DNA from: Desulfobulbaceae bacterium
Lineage (GTDB): Bacteria; Desulfobacterota; Desulfobulbia; Desulfobulbales; Desulfobulbaceae
Length of the DNA: 45,242 bases
Assembly (NCBI GenBank): GCA_011391865.1
Contig: JAABPV010000001.1
Coordinates: 17,676-62,917 of the forward strand
Direction of reading: 5' to 3'
Each line of letters starts with the position of its first letter. Within the stretch, counting starts at the first letter, position 1. The notes under the pieces were generated by a model. That model did not search any database, had not been told where the DNA came from, and was given only the letters and a program-made list of their open reading frames with translations. The translations under genes were made by a program, and so were the position numbers. Positions 10,351 to 19,410 of the stretch are shown here, in pieces.

Positions 10351-11556
10351 ATGATGAGGATCATACACCCCATCCACATCCTCAACACGCTTTCCGCTGA
10401 AGGCTTGGCCCTGTTCGGCCTCAATTTCCGCATTGAGGACGACCGCGCCAAGGCGCAGGGCCTCTTGGTGCGCAGCGCACCGGTCAAGCTGGCGGAATTT
10501 CCTGAGCTGGAGGCCATTGCCAGAGCCGGGGCCGGAGTGAACAACATCCCGCTCGACGAAGCCACGGAAAAAGGCATCTGCGTCTTCAACACGCCGGGCG
10601 CGAACGCCAACGCGGTGGTGGAGTTAGTCTTCACCATGCTCGGCATCTGGCTGCGCCATGTGCCGCAGGGGCTGGACTTCTGCCAAGGTCTGAGCGGCTT
10701 TGCCGGGGCGCAGCTCAACGCCGAGATCGAGGCCCGCAAGAAGCTGTTCCGTGGACAGGAGCTGGCCGACAAGACCCTCGGCATCATCGGCCTTGGTCAG
10801 ATCGGAGTGCGGGCCGCCAATCTCGGCGTGCATCACAACATGCGGGTGATCGGCTACGATCCCTACCCAGTGCTGGAGAACATCCACCGCCTGCTGCCGG
10901 ACGTGCGGTTGGCGCAGTCGCGGCAGGAGGTGCTGGCGCAGGCCGACTACCTCTCGCTGCATGTGCCGCTGAACAAGGCCACCGCCGGGTTAGTCAACGC
11001 CGAGTTTCTGGCCGGGATGAAAAAAGGCGCGGTGCTGCTCAACTATGCGCGGGGGCCGATTGCCGATGACGAGGCAGTGCAGGCCGCGCTGGATTCCGGC
11101 AATTTGGCGGCCTATCTTTCCGACTTCCCGACCGAAAAGCTGCTCGGTCATGACAAAGTGCTGTTCACGCCGCATCTCGGCGCGTCCACCTCGGAGTCAG
11201 AGGAGCATTGCACGGCGATGGCGGTGCAGGAGCTGAAGAATTACCTGCAATATGGCACCGTCACGCACAGCGTCAACTTTCCCAACGCCGAGAGCATTCC
11301 GGCTGCCGGGAGCTGCGCCCGCCTGATCATGATCAACCGCGACGTGCCGGGCATGATCGGCCTAGCGAGCAACATCCTCGGCAGGCACGGCATTAACATC
11401 GCCAGCTACACCAACAAGAGCAACGGCATGGTCGGCTACAATATTATTGACACAGAAACGCCAATTGCGTCAGAGGTAGTCCGGGAAATCCAGTCAGTTG
11501 AGGGAGTTGTCCGTGTGCGGGTCATCCCGCTGAACAGCAGCTCCGGTCTTCCTTGA
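10351..11556 (+). CDS. serA: D-3-phosphoglycerate dehydrogenase (SerA type, with ACT domain)
   Basis: NAD-dependent oxidation of 3-phosphoglycerate to 3-phosphohydroxypyruvate, the first step of serine synthesis. 401 residues. The substrate-binding domain has ARAGAGVNNIP. The NAD fold has TLGIIGLGQIGVRAANLG and the acidic YDPYP that follows. Catalytic residues are seen as Arg in NYARGPIADDEA, Glu in DFPTEKLLG and His in TPHLGASTSE. A C-terminal ACT domain (RDVPGMIGLASNILGRHGINIAS) would give feedback control by serine. GAGGTGAGGC precedes an ATGATG start. The gene sits right after an AT-rich island, yet has host-like composition. Confidence 0.93.
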   Translation: MMRIIHPIHILNTLSAEGLALFGLNFRIEDDRAKAQGLLVRSAPVKLAEFPELEAIARAGAGVNNIPLDEATEKGICVFNTPGANANAVVELVFTMLGIWLRHVPQGLDFCQGLSGFAGAQLNAEIEARKKLFRGQELADKTLGIIGLGQIGVRAANLGVHHNMRVIGYDPYPVLENIHRLLPDVRLAQSRQEVLAQADYLSLHVPLNKATAGLVNAEFLAGMKKGAVLLNYARGPIADDEAVQAALDSGNLAAYLSDFPTEKLLGHDKVLFTPHLGASTSESEEHCTAMAVQELKNYLQYGTVTHSVNFPNAESIPAAGSCARLIMINRDVPGMIGLASNILGRHGINIASYTNKSNGMVGYNIIDTETPIASEVVREIQSVEGVVRVRVIPLNSSSGLP

Positions 11557-11567
11557 CAAAGAAAAAA

Positions 11568-11628
11568 TCACCCTGTTTAATGAACTTAGTGCTTCATTGG
11601 GCATATCCATCAAACAGCGACAGGGTGA
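11568..11628 (+). other. Structured element between serA and the FN3 protein gene
   Basis: TCACCCTGT (11568-11576) pairs with ACAGGGTGA (11620-11628). Inside, AATGAA (11579-11584) pairs with TTCATT (11593-11598). The result is a closing stem with a nested hairpin, seven bases before the next ATG. No T tract follows, so it is not a typical terminator. It may be a 5' leader structure controlling translation of the following gene. Confidence 0.4.
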
Positions 11629-11634
11629 CTGATC

Positions 11635-14600
11635 ATGGCTATATTATGCGGATGGGATTTCAGAGGAAGAGGCGGGCAGACGAATGTTCCTCCCTCAAGA
11701 GTTGAGCCGGGCGTTTCTGGAACGACAGCAATAGGCAGCGGACTTTTTGCAGTTAATGATTTGAGAAACGGACTTGTCGGCAGAAAGCAAACGAAAACAA
11801 CACTGGCTGAGGCAATTTCCGATAACGATTATGTCTCATTCACTATAATACCGCCAAGTAATAATAGCATCACCGTAACAGAAATCAAGCTGCGTCCGGT
11901 CAGCCAGAACAGGCGCAGGCAGTTTTCCTTGTTTTCAAACAGGAAGCCTTTCATCGCCGGGAATGAGATCAAAACCTTCCATGCGACGCAAATTTTTCTT
12001 CCTCTGACTTCTATTCCTATCACTGACATCAGCGGGGTCACAACGCCGGTTGAATTCCGTTTGTATATTTATGGCCACACTGACGAATGGGAGTCGGTTG
12101 GCCTCGGCGAGCGGCAGGCTGGCGTGAATGGGTTTGATTTGGAAGTGATCGGTACGGTCGGAAGAGGAGACATTCAAGCCCCCAGCGTTCCCGGCGGCTT
12201 GAACGCGGCCAATCTCATCCAAACCAGCTTCACCCTGAACTGGACCCCCTCAAACGACAATGTCGGCGTGACCGGTTATGAAGTGTTCCGAGACGGAACC
12301 CGCATCGGCACGCCGACCGGCAACTCGTTGAATGTCGCCGGACTGGCCGCCAGCACCACGTATTCCATGACCGTGAGGGCGCGGGATGCCGCTGGCAACT
12401 TCTCTCAGCCCAGCGCGGCCTTGCGCGTCACCACACCACCTGGCGCAGACACTCAAGCCCCCACAGTGCCCACAGCTCTGCGCTCCTCCAACATCAGCCC
12501 GACCGGCTTCACTGTCAGCTGGACCGTCTCGACCGACAATGTCGGCGTGGTCAGCTATGAAGTTTTGGTCAACGGCGCGTCACGCGACACAGTCAATCAC
12601 CCGGCAACGTCGCTGAACATCACCGGCCTTGCTCCGAGCACGAACTATTCCGTCGCGGTGCGGGCCAGAGACGCGGCAGGCAATGTTTCTGGCAGCAGTG
12701 GGCCGATAAACGTCACCACCCCTCCCCTCCCCGGAGATGTGACTCCGCCTTCTGCGCCGAGCAACCTGTCCTTTAACACCAGTACCTTGACGCTGAATTG
12801 GACGGCTTCAACCGACAATGTCGGCGTGGTCGAGTACAGAGTCTTTGTTGGCAGCAATCAACCGACCTCAGTAAATACCACCTCGCATTCTCTCAGCTCC
12901 CTTGCCGCTGGCACCTACTCCATCACCGTGCGGGCGTTGGACGCGGCTGGCAACATCTCCGCTGCCAGCGCAGCCCTGAGCGTGACGATTCCGCCCCCCC
13001 GGCCAACGTCGCGCACCAAGGGCATCGGCATGAACACCCACCTGAACATTGACTACAACATCGACAAGCCCTTTGCTGACGCGATGCGCGTGCATCGCTC
13101 TTGGGACCGGATCGGCAGCGGGGCCGGAGCCGACGACGCGCCGCGAGATGCCAGCGGCTGGCCGACCACGGACGCGATTTGTTTGGTCTATCACGGTCTG
13201 CGGACAGCAGGCAATCACGGCACATACCGGCTGACCTTCAACGGCCAGGCGACATTGTCCAGCGGCGACGTGGCCTTTGCCAATCAGTCCTACAACTCGG
13301 CGAACAACACGACCACAGCTGATCTGATCATCTCCAGCCGGAACAACGAGCAGCTCTTCATCACCTTCAGCAGCACCCGGCGCACCGCCGCCAGCGCGAC
13401 AAACACCGGCGTGACCAATGTCCGCCTGATGCGTCCTTCCGCGCCCGGCAGCGCGACTCCGTATCCGCCGACCACGCAGATCACCAACGAGTATCTGAGC
13501 AGGCTGGCTCCCTTCAGCTGCATCCGCTACATGGGCTGGACGCACACCAACGACGGCAGCACCGAGACAACTTGGGGCCGCCGCATCCGCTGGAGCCGCG
13601 CCAGCATCGCCTCCGGCAACGGCAGGGCGAACTGGGAAAGCGTGATCGTCATGGCCAACGCGGCCAACAAGGATGCGTGGATCTGCATCCCGCATCAGGT
13701 GGATGACACCTACATCCGCAATCTGGCCCTGATGTTCAGATACGGCAGCGACGGCAACGAGCCGTACACATCGGCGCAGAGCAATCCGGTGGTGCCGCCG
13801 CTCAATCCGGGCTTGAAGCTCTATGTTGAATATTCCAACGAGATTTGGAACTGGGGCGGGCCGTACACGCAGACTCCTTGGGTGCGCGACCGGGCGAGTA
13901 CCTTCGGCGCGCCGCTCAACTTCGACGGCGACAACGATGAAGTCACGCTGCTCTACCGCTTCAAGGCGATGCGGACGGTGCAGATCAGCATCATCTTCCG
14001 CTCGGTCTTTGGCGGCGAGATGATGAGCCGCGTCCGCCCGGTGCTCTGCTGGCAGCAGAACTACGGCGACATCACCAACCGCACCCTGAGCTTCATTGAC
14101 CGCTACTACAACCGGCGCGATAGCCGCTCCGGCTGGAGCGATCCGCACCCGGTCAACTACTACATCTACGGCGGCGGCGGCAGCGCCTACTGGTACACCG
14201 ACGGCAGAACCACGGTGAGCAGCAGCACCCTCTGGAACAACGGCGGCTGGAACCCGGCTGTGTATCAGGACATACTCTACAATGACATGGCCTTTGCCAA
14301 AACCTACGGCCTGGCCTATGTCCTCTATGAGGCTGACGCGCATCCGACCTACGAGAACAACGACGCGACGATCATGCGCCAGACCCACTTGGATCCGCGC
14401 ATGAACGCGGAAACCGTGGAGCACATCAATGCGTGCAGCGCACTGGAGGGCGATCTCTTCTGCTTCCTCGTGCTGGCCTCGTGGCAGGACAGCAACGAGA
14501 ACTACTGGGGTGTCATCAACATGGACAACCCGGCCAACTCGCCGCAGTACGATGCTGTCCGGGCCGTGGCGAACCGTCCGGCAGAGCCGTGCAGTCGAGG

Positions 14601-14970
14601 CGCGGTCGTGCCTTTCACCCGGCCCGGCGCGGCTTTTGACTGCCCCCGGCCTGCGGTCGGCAGCACGGGTTCGCACACGCTGGTCGCCAACGCTATGGAA
14701 TGGGACCGGTTCTACGCTTCCTCCTACATTTTCAGGACAACGACCACCGGCACTTTCAACGTGCAGGTGGAGTACAGCACCACCGCCCCGGCGACGCTGG
14801 TTGTGGAGTTCGCAGGCAATGCTGTCGGCACCTTCAACCTGCCCAGCACCGGCGGTGCCGCCGCCTCCACCCCGCAGATCAGCATTAGCTGCACGGCGGA
14901 CAGGATGTACGCCATCCGCACCATCGCCGCGACTGGCAGCGTGACGGTCAGAAGCGTGCGGGTTTCCTGA
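11635..14970 (+). CDS. Large protein with three FN3 domains and a glycoside-hydrolase-like domain
   Basis: 1111 residues. Residues 1-178 form a beta-rich N-terminal domain of unknown type. About 180-270, 271-366 and 368-457 are three fibronectin type III domains with the recurring SxDNVGVxxYEV and TYSxTVRARDAAGN motifs. From about 458 to 1000 lies an alpha/beta domain with LYVEYSNEIWNW (near residue 731) and VLYEADAHP (near 896). These resemble the acid/base Asn-Glu and nucleophile strands of clan A glycoside hydrolases. The last 100 residues look like a beta sandwich. An extracellular polysaccharide-binding or -cleaving role is inferred. There is no N-terminal signal peptide, so the export route is unclear. 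A strong terminator follows. Confidence 0.8.
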   Translation: MAILCGWDFRGRGGQTNVPPSRVEPGVSGTTAIGSGLFAVNDLRNGLVGRKQTKTTLAEAISDNDYVSFTIIPPSNNSITVTEIKLRPVSQNRRRQFSLFSNRKPFIAGNEIKTFHATQIFLPLTSIPITDISGVTTPVEFRLYIYGHTDEWESVGLGERQAGVNGFDLEVIGTVGRGDIQAPSVPGGLNAANLIQTSFTLNWTPSNDNVGVTGYEVFRDGTRIGTPTGNSLNVAGLAASTTYSMTVRARDAAGNFSQPSAALRVTTPPGADTQAPTVPTALRSSNISPTGFTVSWTVSTDNVGVVSYEVLVNGASRDTVNHPATSLNITGLAPSTNYSVAVRARDAAGNVSGSSGPINVTTPPLPGDVTPPSAPSNLSFNTSTLTLNWTASTDNVGVVEYRVFVGSNQPTSVNTTSHSLSSLAAGTYSITVRALDAAGNISAASAALSVTIPPPRPTSRTKGIGMNTHLNIDYNIDKPFADAMRVHRSWDRIGSGAGADDAPRDASGWPTTDAICLVYHGLRTAGNHGTYRLTFNGQATLSSGDVAFANQSYNSANNTTTADLIISSRNNEQLFITFSSTRRTAASATNTGVTNVRLMRPSAPGSATPYPPTTQITNEYLSRLAPFSCIRYMGWTHTNDGSTETTWGRRIRWSRASIASGNGRANWESVIVMANAANKDAWICIPHQVDDTYIRNLALMFRYGSDGNEPYTSAQSNPVVPPLNPGLKLYVEYSNEIWNWGGPYTQTPWVRDRASTFGAPLNFDGDNDEVTLLYRFKAMRTVQISIIFRSVFGGEMMSRVRPVLCWQQNYGDITNRTLSFIDRYYNRRDSRSGWSDPHPVNYYIYGGGGSAYWYTDGRTTVSSSTLWNNGGWNPAVYQDILYNDMAFAKTYGLAYVLYEADAHPTYENNDATIMRQTHLDPRMNAETVEHINACSALEGDLFCFLVLASWQDSNENYWGVINMDNPANSPQYDAVRAVANRPAEPCSRGAVVPFTRPGAAFDCPRPAVGSTGSHTLVANAMEWDRFYASSYIFRTTTTGTFNVQVEYSTTAPATLVVEFAGNAVGTFNLPSTGGAAASTPQISISCTADRMYAIRTIAATGSVTVRSVRVS

Positions 14971-15003
14971 ACTCCGCGCTGAACTGCTGACGGAATAAAA
15001 AAA

Positions 15004-15029
15004 GCCCCGGTTTGTCCGGGGCTTTTTTT
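15004..15029. terminator. Strong bidirectional rho-independent terminator
   Basis: GCCCCGG (15004-15010), loop TTTGT, CCGGGGC (15016-15022), flanked by seven A on the left and seven T on the right. It serves the FN3 gene from the left and the Kazal lipoprotein gene from the right. Confidence 0.95.
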
Positions 15030-15044
15030 ATCCAGCCTGCCGCG

Positions 15045-15392
15045 TTAATGCGCCGGGCCGCTTTCGCATTCGCCTTGATGCGCGACAGAAATCCCGCCGC
15101 TTGCAGCCATGCAGGCATTGCCGTGGGTTCTGCCGTCGCAGCCGCAGACAGGGTCAAAAATTTGCGGACAAACATCCGGTTTGGTCTGGCAGCGGCCTAC
15201 AGGCGCGTCCGTCAGGCCGCAGTGCTGAAATTCGCAATACTGTCCCTCCGCACACTGCAACCCTTCAACACCGCCACAGATCGCAGGATCTGGTGTTGGC
15301 GGCTCTGACGGCTGGCTGCCGCCCGGCTTCGGACATCCGGCCAAAAGCAGCAAGGCGCAGCTGCTGAGAAAAAACGCTTTCAATGTGCTCAT
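15045..15392 (-). CDS. Lipoprotein with Kazal-type protease inhibitor domain
   Basis: 115 residues. The lipobox LLAGC gives a lipidated Cys20, followed by a Pro-rich linker and a cysteine-rich segment. The C-terminal half (CPQIFDPVCGCDGRTHGNACMAASGG, then GEC) is a Kazal-type inhibitor fold, with the characteristic PVCGCDG-T-x-NAC core. Kazal domains occupy the active site of serine proteases. Anchored in the outer or inner membrane, it could protect the envelope from trypsin-like enzymes, two of which are encoded within 6 kb. GGAGGTGAG precedes the ATG. Confidence 0.85.
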   Translation of the reverse strand: MSTLKAFFLSSCALLLLAGCPKPGGSQPSEPPTPDPAICGGVEGLQCAEGQYCEFQHCGLTDAPVGRCQTKPDVCPQIFDPVCGCDGRTHGNACMAASGGISVAHQGECESGPAH

Positions 15393-15496
15393 GAACTCAC
15401 CTCCGCAAAACGAGTTGTGTTGTCCAGCCCGCAGGATGCAGGACTGCGATTCTGGTTAAACATTTCCCTCTACCTTTGTCAAGAAAAAACAAGCAG

Positions 15497-16054
15497 CTAT
15501 CCTTGGCAGCGAAGGAAAGCTGCCTGAATCACCAGTGGCTCGCTGAACCACGCCTCGCTTTTGCCCCATTCGTCATAACCCAGCGTGACCCAGCCGCCCT
15601 GATTAACCCAGTCCTCGTAGCCGAACCGCCAGCCGCGCCAGTTGTCACGACTGCTGTAAGGCTGCTCAGGGCCATAATAGGCAAAATCCAGCCCCATGTC
15701 CTTAACGGCTTTGCGGCTTCTGCCGACCAGCACCATGTTTGCGCCCCAGCGCATGGCTTCTTTGGCTGTGACGTTGGCAATGCCCCGGCCATTGGCTTCA
15801 GCCGGAATCCAGATCAGCACATGGGCGAACACCTTGCAGTCAGCCGGAGCTTGGTCTGCCTGAAAAATCGGCTCCGCCTTGACCGTGGGAGGATAAACCG
15901 CGCCGGTTGGCCGATTTTCCTGATTCAAAAAAGGCACTTCCTCTAATGTTGATGGAATGCCCTCCCAGACCGATTCAGCCCGCTCCTTAATCCCGCAGCC
16001 GCCGAGCAGCGGCAAAACCGCCAGCAGGGCAACAGCTCGGATGACTCTGACCAT
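15497..16054 (-). CDS. Lipoprotein of unknown function
   Basis: The start at 16054 (ATG with GGGGGA upstream) is chosen over an in-frame 16147 start because it places a lipoprotein signal (VIRAVALLAVLPLLGGC, Cys20) at the N terminus. 185 residues. The central segment (KVFAHVLIWIPAEANG, AKEAMRWGANMVLVGRSR) resembles small alpha/beta lipoprotein domains such as RcsF or DUF4156, where a GAN-V motif recurs; this is only a fold-level hint. The C-terminal third is rich in Trp, Tyr and Gly. The role is unknown, probably in the envelope. Confidence 0.7.
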   Translation of the reverse strand: MVRVIRAVALLAVLPLLGGCGIKERAESVWEGIPSTLEEVPFLNQENRPTGAVYPPTVKAEPIFQADQAPADCKVFAHVLIWIPAEANGRGIANVTAKEAMRWGANMVLVGRSRKAVKDMGLDFAYYGPEQPYSSRDNWRGWRFGYEDWVNQGGWVTLGYDEWGKSEAWFSEPLVIQAAFLRCQG

Positions 16055-16122
16055 AGCACTTTCCCCCACGTTGATTGTTTGCCTTTGCCAATGGAGCGGC
16101 TGCCGGAGGAGTGGGTTTGGCT

Positions 16123-16731
16123 TTATTTCCGCACCCGCATCAGGCACTGCCAGAAACGAATCAGCTCCGGCGGATTATTGGAGGCATCAAAAAGACAGGA
16201 TTCCAGCCGCAGCACCTCAAACGCCGGTTCAATGCTGGCGCAGATTTGCGCTGCTGAGAGCCGAGGCGGCCCTTGGCCTTCTACTATCTGCTGGTCGCTG
16301 TTGCCGATCAGGCTGAACCAAAGGCCACCGGGTTCAAGACAGGCGGCGGCTTGGCTGACAAAGAGGCTCCGCCGCTCGTCAGTGCCCATGCAGTGGAAGC
16401 AGCCCCGGTCGAAGAGCAGGCTGAACGGGCCGCCTTCCGGCTGCTGCGAAAGAAAATCGCCAGCGGCAAAACAGCATTCCGCCCCGCTTTGCCCTGCCCG
16501 CTGTTTGGCCTGCTCAATCGCCCCGGACGAAATATCCACGCCTGTGACCTGAAAGCCCTGCTGCGCCAGCCAGACCGCATTGGTGCCTGTGCCGCAGCCG
16601 ACCTCAAGCACCCTGCCGCCGCTTTTCGGCCAGCTTGAAACAAGCCGCACTAAATGACTGTCCGGGCGGCCTGTATCCCAAGGCGTTTTTTTCTGCTCGT
16701 AGCGTTCTTCCCACTCATGCTTTTCCTGCAT
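16123..16731 (-). CDS. Class I SAM-dependent methyltransferase
   Basis: 202 residues. The opening WEERYEQKKTPWDTGRPD is typical of the thiopurine-methyltransferase-like/TehB-like group. Motif I is VLEVGCGTGTNAVWLA and the acidic end of strand 2 is VTGVDISSGAIEQA. FDRGCFHCM follows where this group has its substrate-side motif. The enzyme should transfer a methyl group from SAM to a small molecule or metalloid; the substrate cannot be told. AGGAGG lies upstream of the ATG. It precedes the lipoprotein gene by 68 bases on the same strand. Confidence 0.85.
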   Translation of the reverse strand: MQEKHEWEERYEQKKTPWDTGRPDSHLVRLVSSWPKSGGRVLEVGCGTGTNAVWLAQQGFQVTGVDISSGAIEQAKQRAGQSGAECCFAAGDFLSQQPEGGPFSLLFDRGCFHCMGTDERRSLFVSQAAACLEPGGLWFSLIGNSDQQIVEGQGPPRLSAAQICASIEPAFEVLRLESCLFDASNNPPELIRFWQCLMRVRK

Positions 16732-16753
16732 TGTCCGCCTCCTGTCAAGATTT

Positions 16754-17146
16754 TTATGCTTGAGCCAAGCTGATCTGCAAAGGAATACAGTGCAGACTTT
16801 TGCTCACCTGCTGCGTGCGGCCCAGCTTCCAGTCCCCGCACTTGGCTCGGCCTTCCAGCTTTTTCTCAATATCGGCCACAAGACCGGCGATATTGATCAC
16901 CTTATGCCGAGAGAAGACTTCCGGCAGGCCGCTGGTCAGGTTGCAAGCTAAACAACAGCCAGGCCGCTCGTGCAGGTCAAGACTGAAATGCAGGCCGCCG
17001 TTGTCTTGCCCCTTGAAGGTCAGGGCGATGTCATACGCGCCTTCTTTCGCGTCGCCGAACAGAGCTTCAAAAAAATCGGCGGTGCGCTGGGCTGGAAAAA
17101 GCTGTAGCAGAGCATCTTTGGTGAAAATTTCTTGCATGGAATTCAT
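16754..17146 (-). CDS. Conserved deltaproteobacterial protein of unknown function
   Basis: 130 residues, soluble. The sequence (EIFTKDALLQLFPAQRTADFFEALFGDAKEGAYDIALTF, then CCLACNLTSGLPEVFSRH) matches from memory a small family found in sulfate reducers and often misnamed after a homeobox protein. There is no catalytic motif that I can name; a CCLAC cluster is notable. A second possible start (MQEIF) lies three codons in. The 244 bases upstream, to the next gene at 17391, hold a 12-base direct repeat (GCATCCCCGGCG at 17270 and 17291) and nothing else I recognise. Confidence 0.65.
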   Translation of the reverse strand: MNSMQEIFTKDALLQLFPAQRTADFFEALFGDAKEGAYDIALTFKGQDNGGLHFSLDLHERPGCCLACNLTSGLPEVFSRHKVINIAGLVADIEKKLEGRAKCGDWKLGRTQQVSKSLHCIPLQISLAQA

Positions 17147-17390
17147 CGAAACCGAGTTGAATAGTGCGTTTGATCAATCGCGCTGATGCGCAGCTTCAAA
17201 AAAACTGCGGACAAATTACCCGAAACAGCAAAAAAATTCAACATGAGACCACAGACACGGAAAACCTTTGCATCCCCGGCGAGAACTTGCGCATCCCCGG
17301 CGCAGCGGGTATCCTGCTTTGAAATGCCGGGCGCAGCTGACGCTTCTGTTCAGCCTTATTTTTCATTCAGCATCATCAGCGGAGACGTTC

Positions 17391-19409
17391 ATGAACAAAA
17401 CAAGATGGATAACGACTTTCTTCGCCGTGCTCCTCGCGCTGGCCGCTGTTGCAACGGCTCAGGCGGAGAACGAGAACAACGTCAAGTTTCTCAGTAAGGA
17501 GCTGATCAGGCAGCTCAATCATGGCATCTACGAGGTGGTCACGCCGAAGCTGGAAAACGGCAAAATCGAATATGACCGCCCGCTGCCATTTGACAAGCTG
17601 GACTTCCGCGAGCGGAATGAAAAATATCACAGCATCGGCACTGCCTTTTTCATCAACGAAAAAGAGCTAATAACAGCGGCCCACGTCTTCAGTCTGACCC
17701 ATTTCTCCTTGCAGAAAGATTACTTCATCCGCGACGGCGCAGGCAAGGTTTATCCGGTGGGCAATATCCGCAAATGCTCGACCGTCCGCGACATGATGGT
17801 TTTTGACCTGAAAGAATACCCAGAGCAGGCTACGCCGCTCAAGCTTGTCAGCGGCGGTCTGGAGGTGGGCGACACGGTCTTCTCAGCAGGCAATGCCTTG
17901 GGCGAGGGTATCTCCTACCGGGCCGGGCAGGTGGCCTCGTTCACCGATGAACGCGAGTACGGCCTGTGGAAAAACATCCGTTTTTCCTCACCAGCCTCAC
18001 CGGGCAACAGCGGCGGCCCGCTGCTCACGGTGGCCGGAGAGGTCGCGGGCGTGATAGTTCAGCGGGCCAACACAGGTGAAAATTACAATGTTGCGGTGCC
18101 GGTCAGCGAGCTGAGCAAGCTGACTGACAAGGCGGAATTCCAAATCCGCAATGTCACGGTCGAGATCGCAGGCACGGACGAGACGGTGGTCAAGGATTGG
18201 GCCTTCAGCGTTTCCCTGCCCGCTCCGGCGGCGGCAGTGGCCGAGCAGGCGCAGAACTCTATGGACGAGTTTTACAAAAGCCTTGGCCGGGAGCTGACGG
18301 AGCGGGTCAAGGAAAAGAATTTTCCCAAGGGAGAGCGTTTCCGCGACTTTCTCCGCAATCAGCCTGTTTTTCAAGGCTTCTCTGCGCTGACACCGGACAT
18401 TGACTTCAAAAAATGGAGCGCGGCGGGCTACAGCCTGAATAAGCTGCCGCTTTCTGCCGAGCAGAACGTGCATTATGGCAGGTCGCCGCATTTCGCCTTT
18501 CAGACTTTGGTGGAAAAGACTCCTGACATCGGGCTGAAGACTTTTGTCAAATCGCCCAAGCTGATTTTAGACACCATGCTCAAGGCGGTTCCCAGCTACC
18601 GTTACCTTGGCGCGGAAAAAGTCCGCATCATCAGTTTCGGCGAGCCGGAGCAGGTCACAGGCTGGCAGGACCGGCTGGGCAGGACGTGGACATCCTCTCT
18701 CTGGTTCCGCGACTACGACAACTCCTTTCTCTGCATGCACTGCCTGCCGCACCCGAAAGGCGCGCTCTGCAACATGACGGACAAACCGGCGGAATTTTTC
18801 AAGCTGGGCTATTTTGACAGTGCCAAAGAGGCCTTCGACGAGGTGCTGGTCGGCTACGAGGGCGACGTGGACGACTGGGCCGAATATCTTGCGCTGGAGG
18901 AAAAATATCTGCCCACCTTTTTTCAGAAGGCCGAGGTTGTCAGAAACGGCGACAGCCTGAAGGTGCGGTTGAAAGACTTCCAGCTAGAGTTCAGCAGTCC
19001 GAAAATCAGCGGCAAATCCTCGCTGCGCGTGCAACTCGGCTATGATAACGGCCAGCTGCTGGCCGAGGACATGGTCCGCTTCGAGCTGTTTCCGCAGAAG
19101 GGCAGTCCGGCCCGCTACCGCATTCAACCGTTCTGGGAGCCGGGGCCATTCAGCGAGGATGGCTACAAGAGCACGTGGGATGAGGCGGTCAGCGGCGCAG
19201 GCGAGTTCTCCGGCAAGGTGATTGACAAAGGCGACCGCCGCATCATCCACAAAGCCATGCCACAGACCAAGAAGACCGTGACCGCATTTGACGGGCAGAA
19301 GATCGACATGCTGTTCACCGCAGGCTGCTCCTACAAAAACGCGGCGGAAGAGGAGGGCGACATTGAGCAGGACTGCGCCAGATTCTTCAGCGGCATCAAA
19401 TTTTTCTAA
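17391..19409 (+). CDS. Secreted trypsin-fold serine protease with large C-terminal region
   Basis: 672 residues. The ATG at 17391 has GGAGA upstream and starts a signal peptide (FFAVLLALAAVATAQA). An upstream in-frame start at 17268 would bury this signal. The protease domain has the S1 triad His98 (TAAH), Asp139 (MMVFDL) and Ser207 (GNSGGPL), in the style of DegP-like or V8-like enzymes. There is no PDZ domain. The remaining 400 residues are an unassigned region rich in aromatic and charged residues, ending in a cysteine pair. It probably works in the periplasm or outside the cell. Confidence 0.85.
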   Translation: MNKTRWITTFFAVLLALAAVATAQAENENNVKFLSKELIRQLNHGIYEVVTPKLENGKIEYDRPLPFDKLDFRERNEKYHSIGTAFFINEKELITAAHVFSLTHFSLQKDYFIRDGAGKVYPVGNIRKCSTVRDMMVFDLKEYPEQATPLKLVSGGLEVGDTVFSAGNALGEGISYRAGQVASFTDEREYGLWKNIRFSSPASPGNSGGPLLTVAGEVAGVIVQRANTGENYNVAVPVSELSKLTDKAEFQIRNVTVEIAGTDETVVKDWAFSVSLPAPAAAVAEQAQNSMDEFYKSLGRELTERVKEKNFPKGERFRDFLRNQPVFQGFSALTPDIDFKKWSAAGYSLNKLPLSAEQNVHYGRSPHFAFQTLVEKTPDIGLKTFVKSPKLILDTMLKAVPSYRYLGAEKVRIISFGEPEQVTGWQDRLGRTWTSSLWFRDYDNSFLCMHCLPHPKGALCNMTDKPAEFFKLGYFDSAKEAFDEVLVGYEGDVDDWAEYLALEEKYLPTFFQKAEVVRNGDSLKVRLKDFQLEFSSPKISGKSSLRVQLGYDNGQLLAEDMVRFELFPQKGSPARYRIQPFWEPGPFSEDGYKSTWDEAVSGAGEFSGKVIDKGDRRIIHKAMPQTKKTVTAFDGQKIDMLFTAGCSYKNAAEEEGDIEQDCARFFSGIKFF

Positions 19410-19410
19410 T

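Noticed and set aside
12868-14676. 602-codon open frame on the minus strand
   Set aside because: It lies wholly within the FN3/glycosidase-like gene; its composition (Val, Ala, Arg, His-rich, no motif) is what the reverse strand of GC-rich coding DNA gives.
17268-17390. N-terminal extension of the 17391 protease
   Set aside because: It would place the signal peptide 41 residues inside the protein; the ATG at 17391 has a ribosome site and a proper signal peptide.
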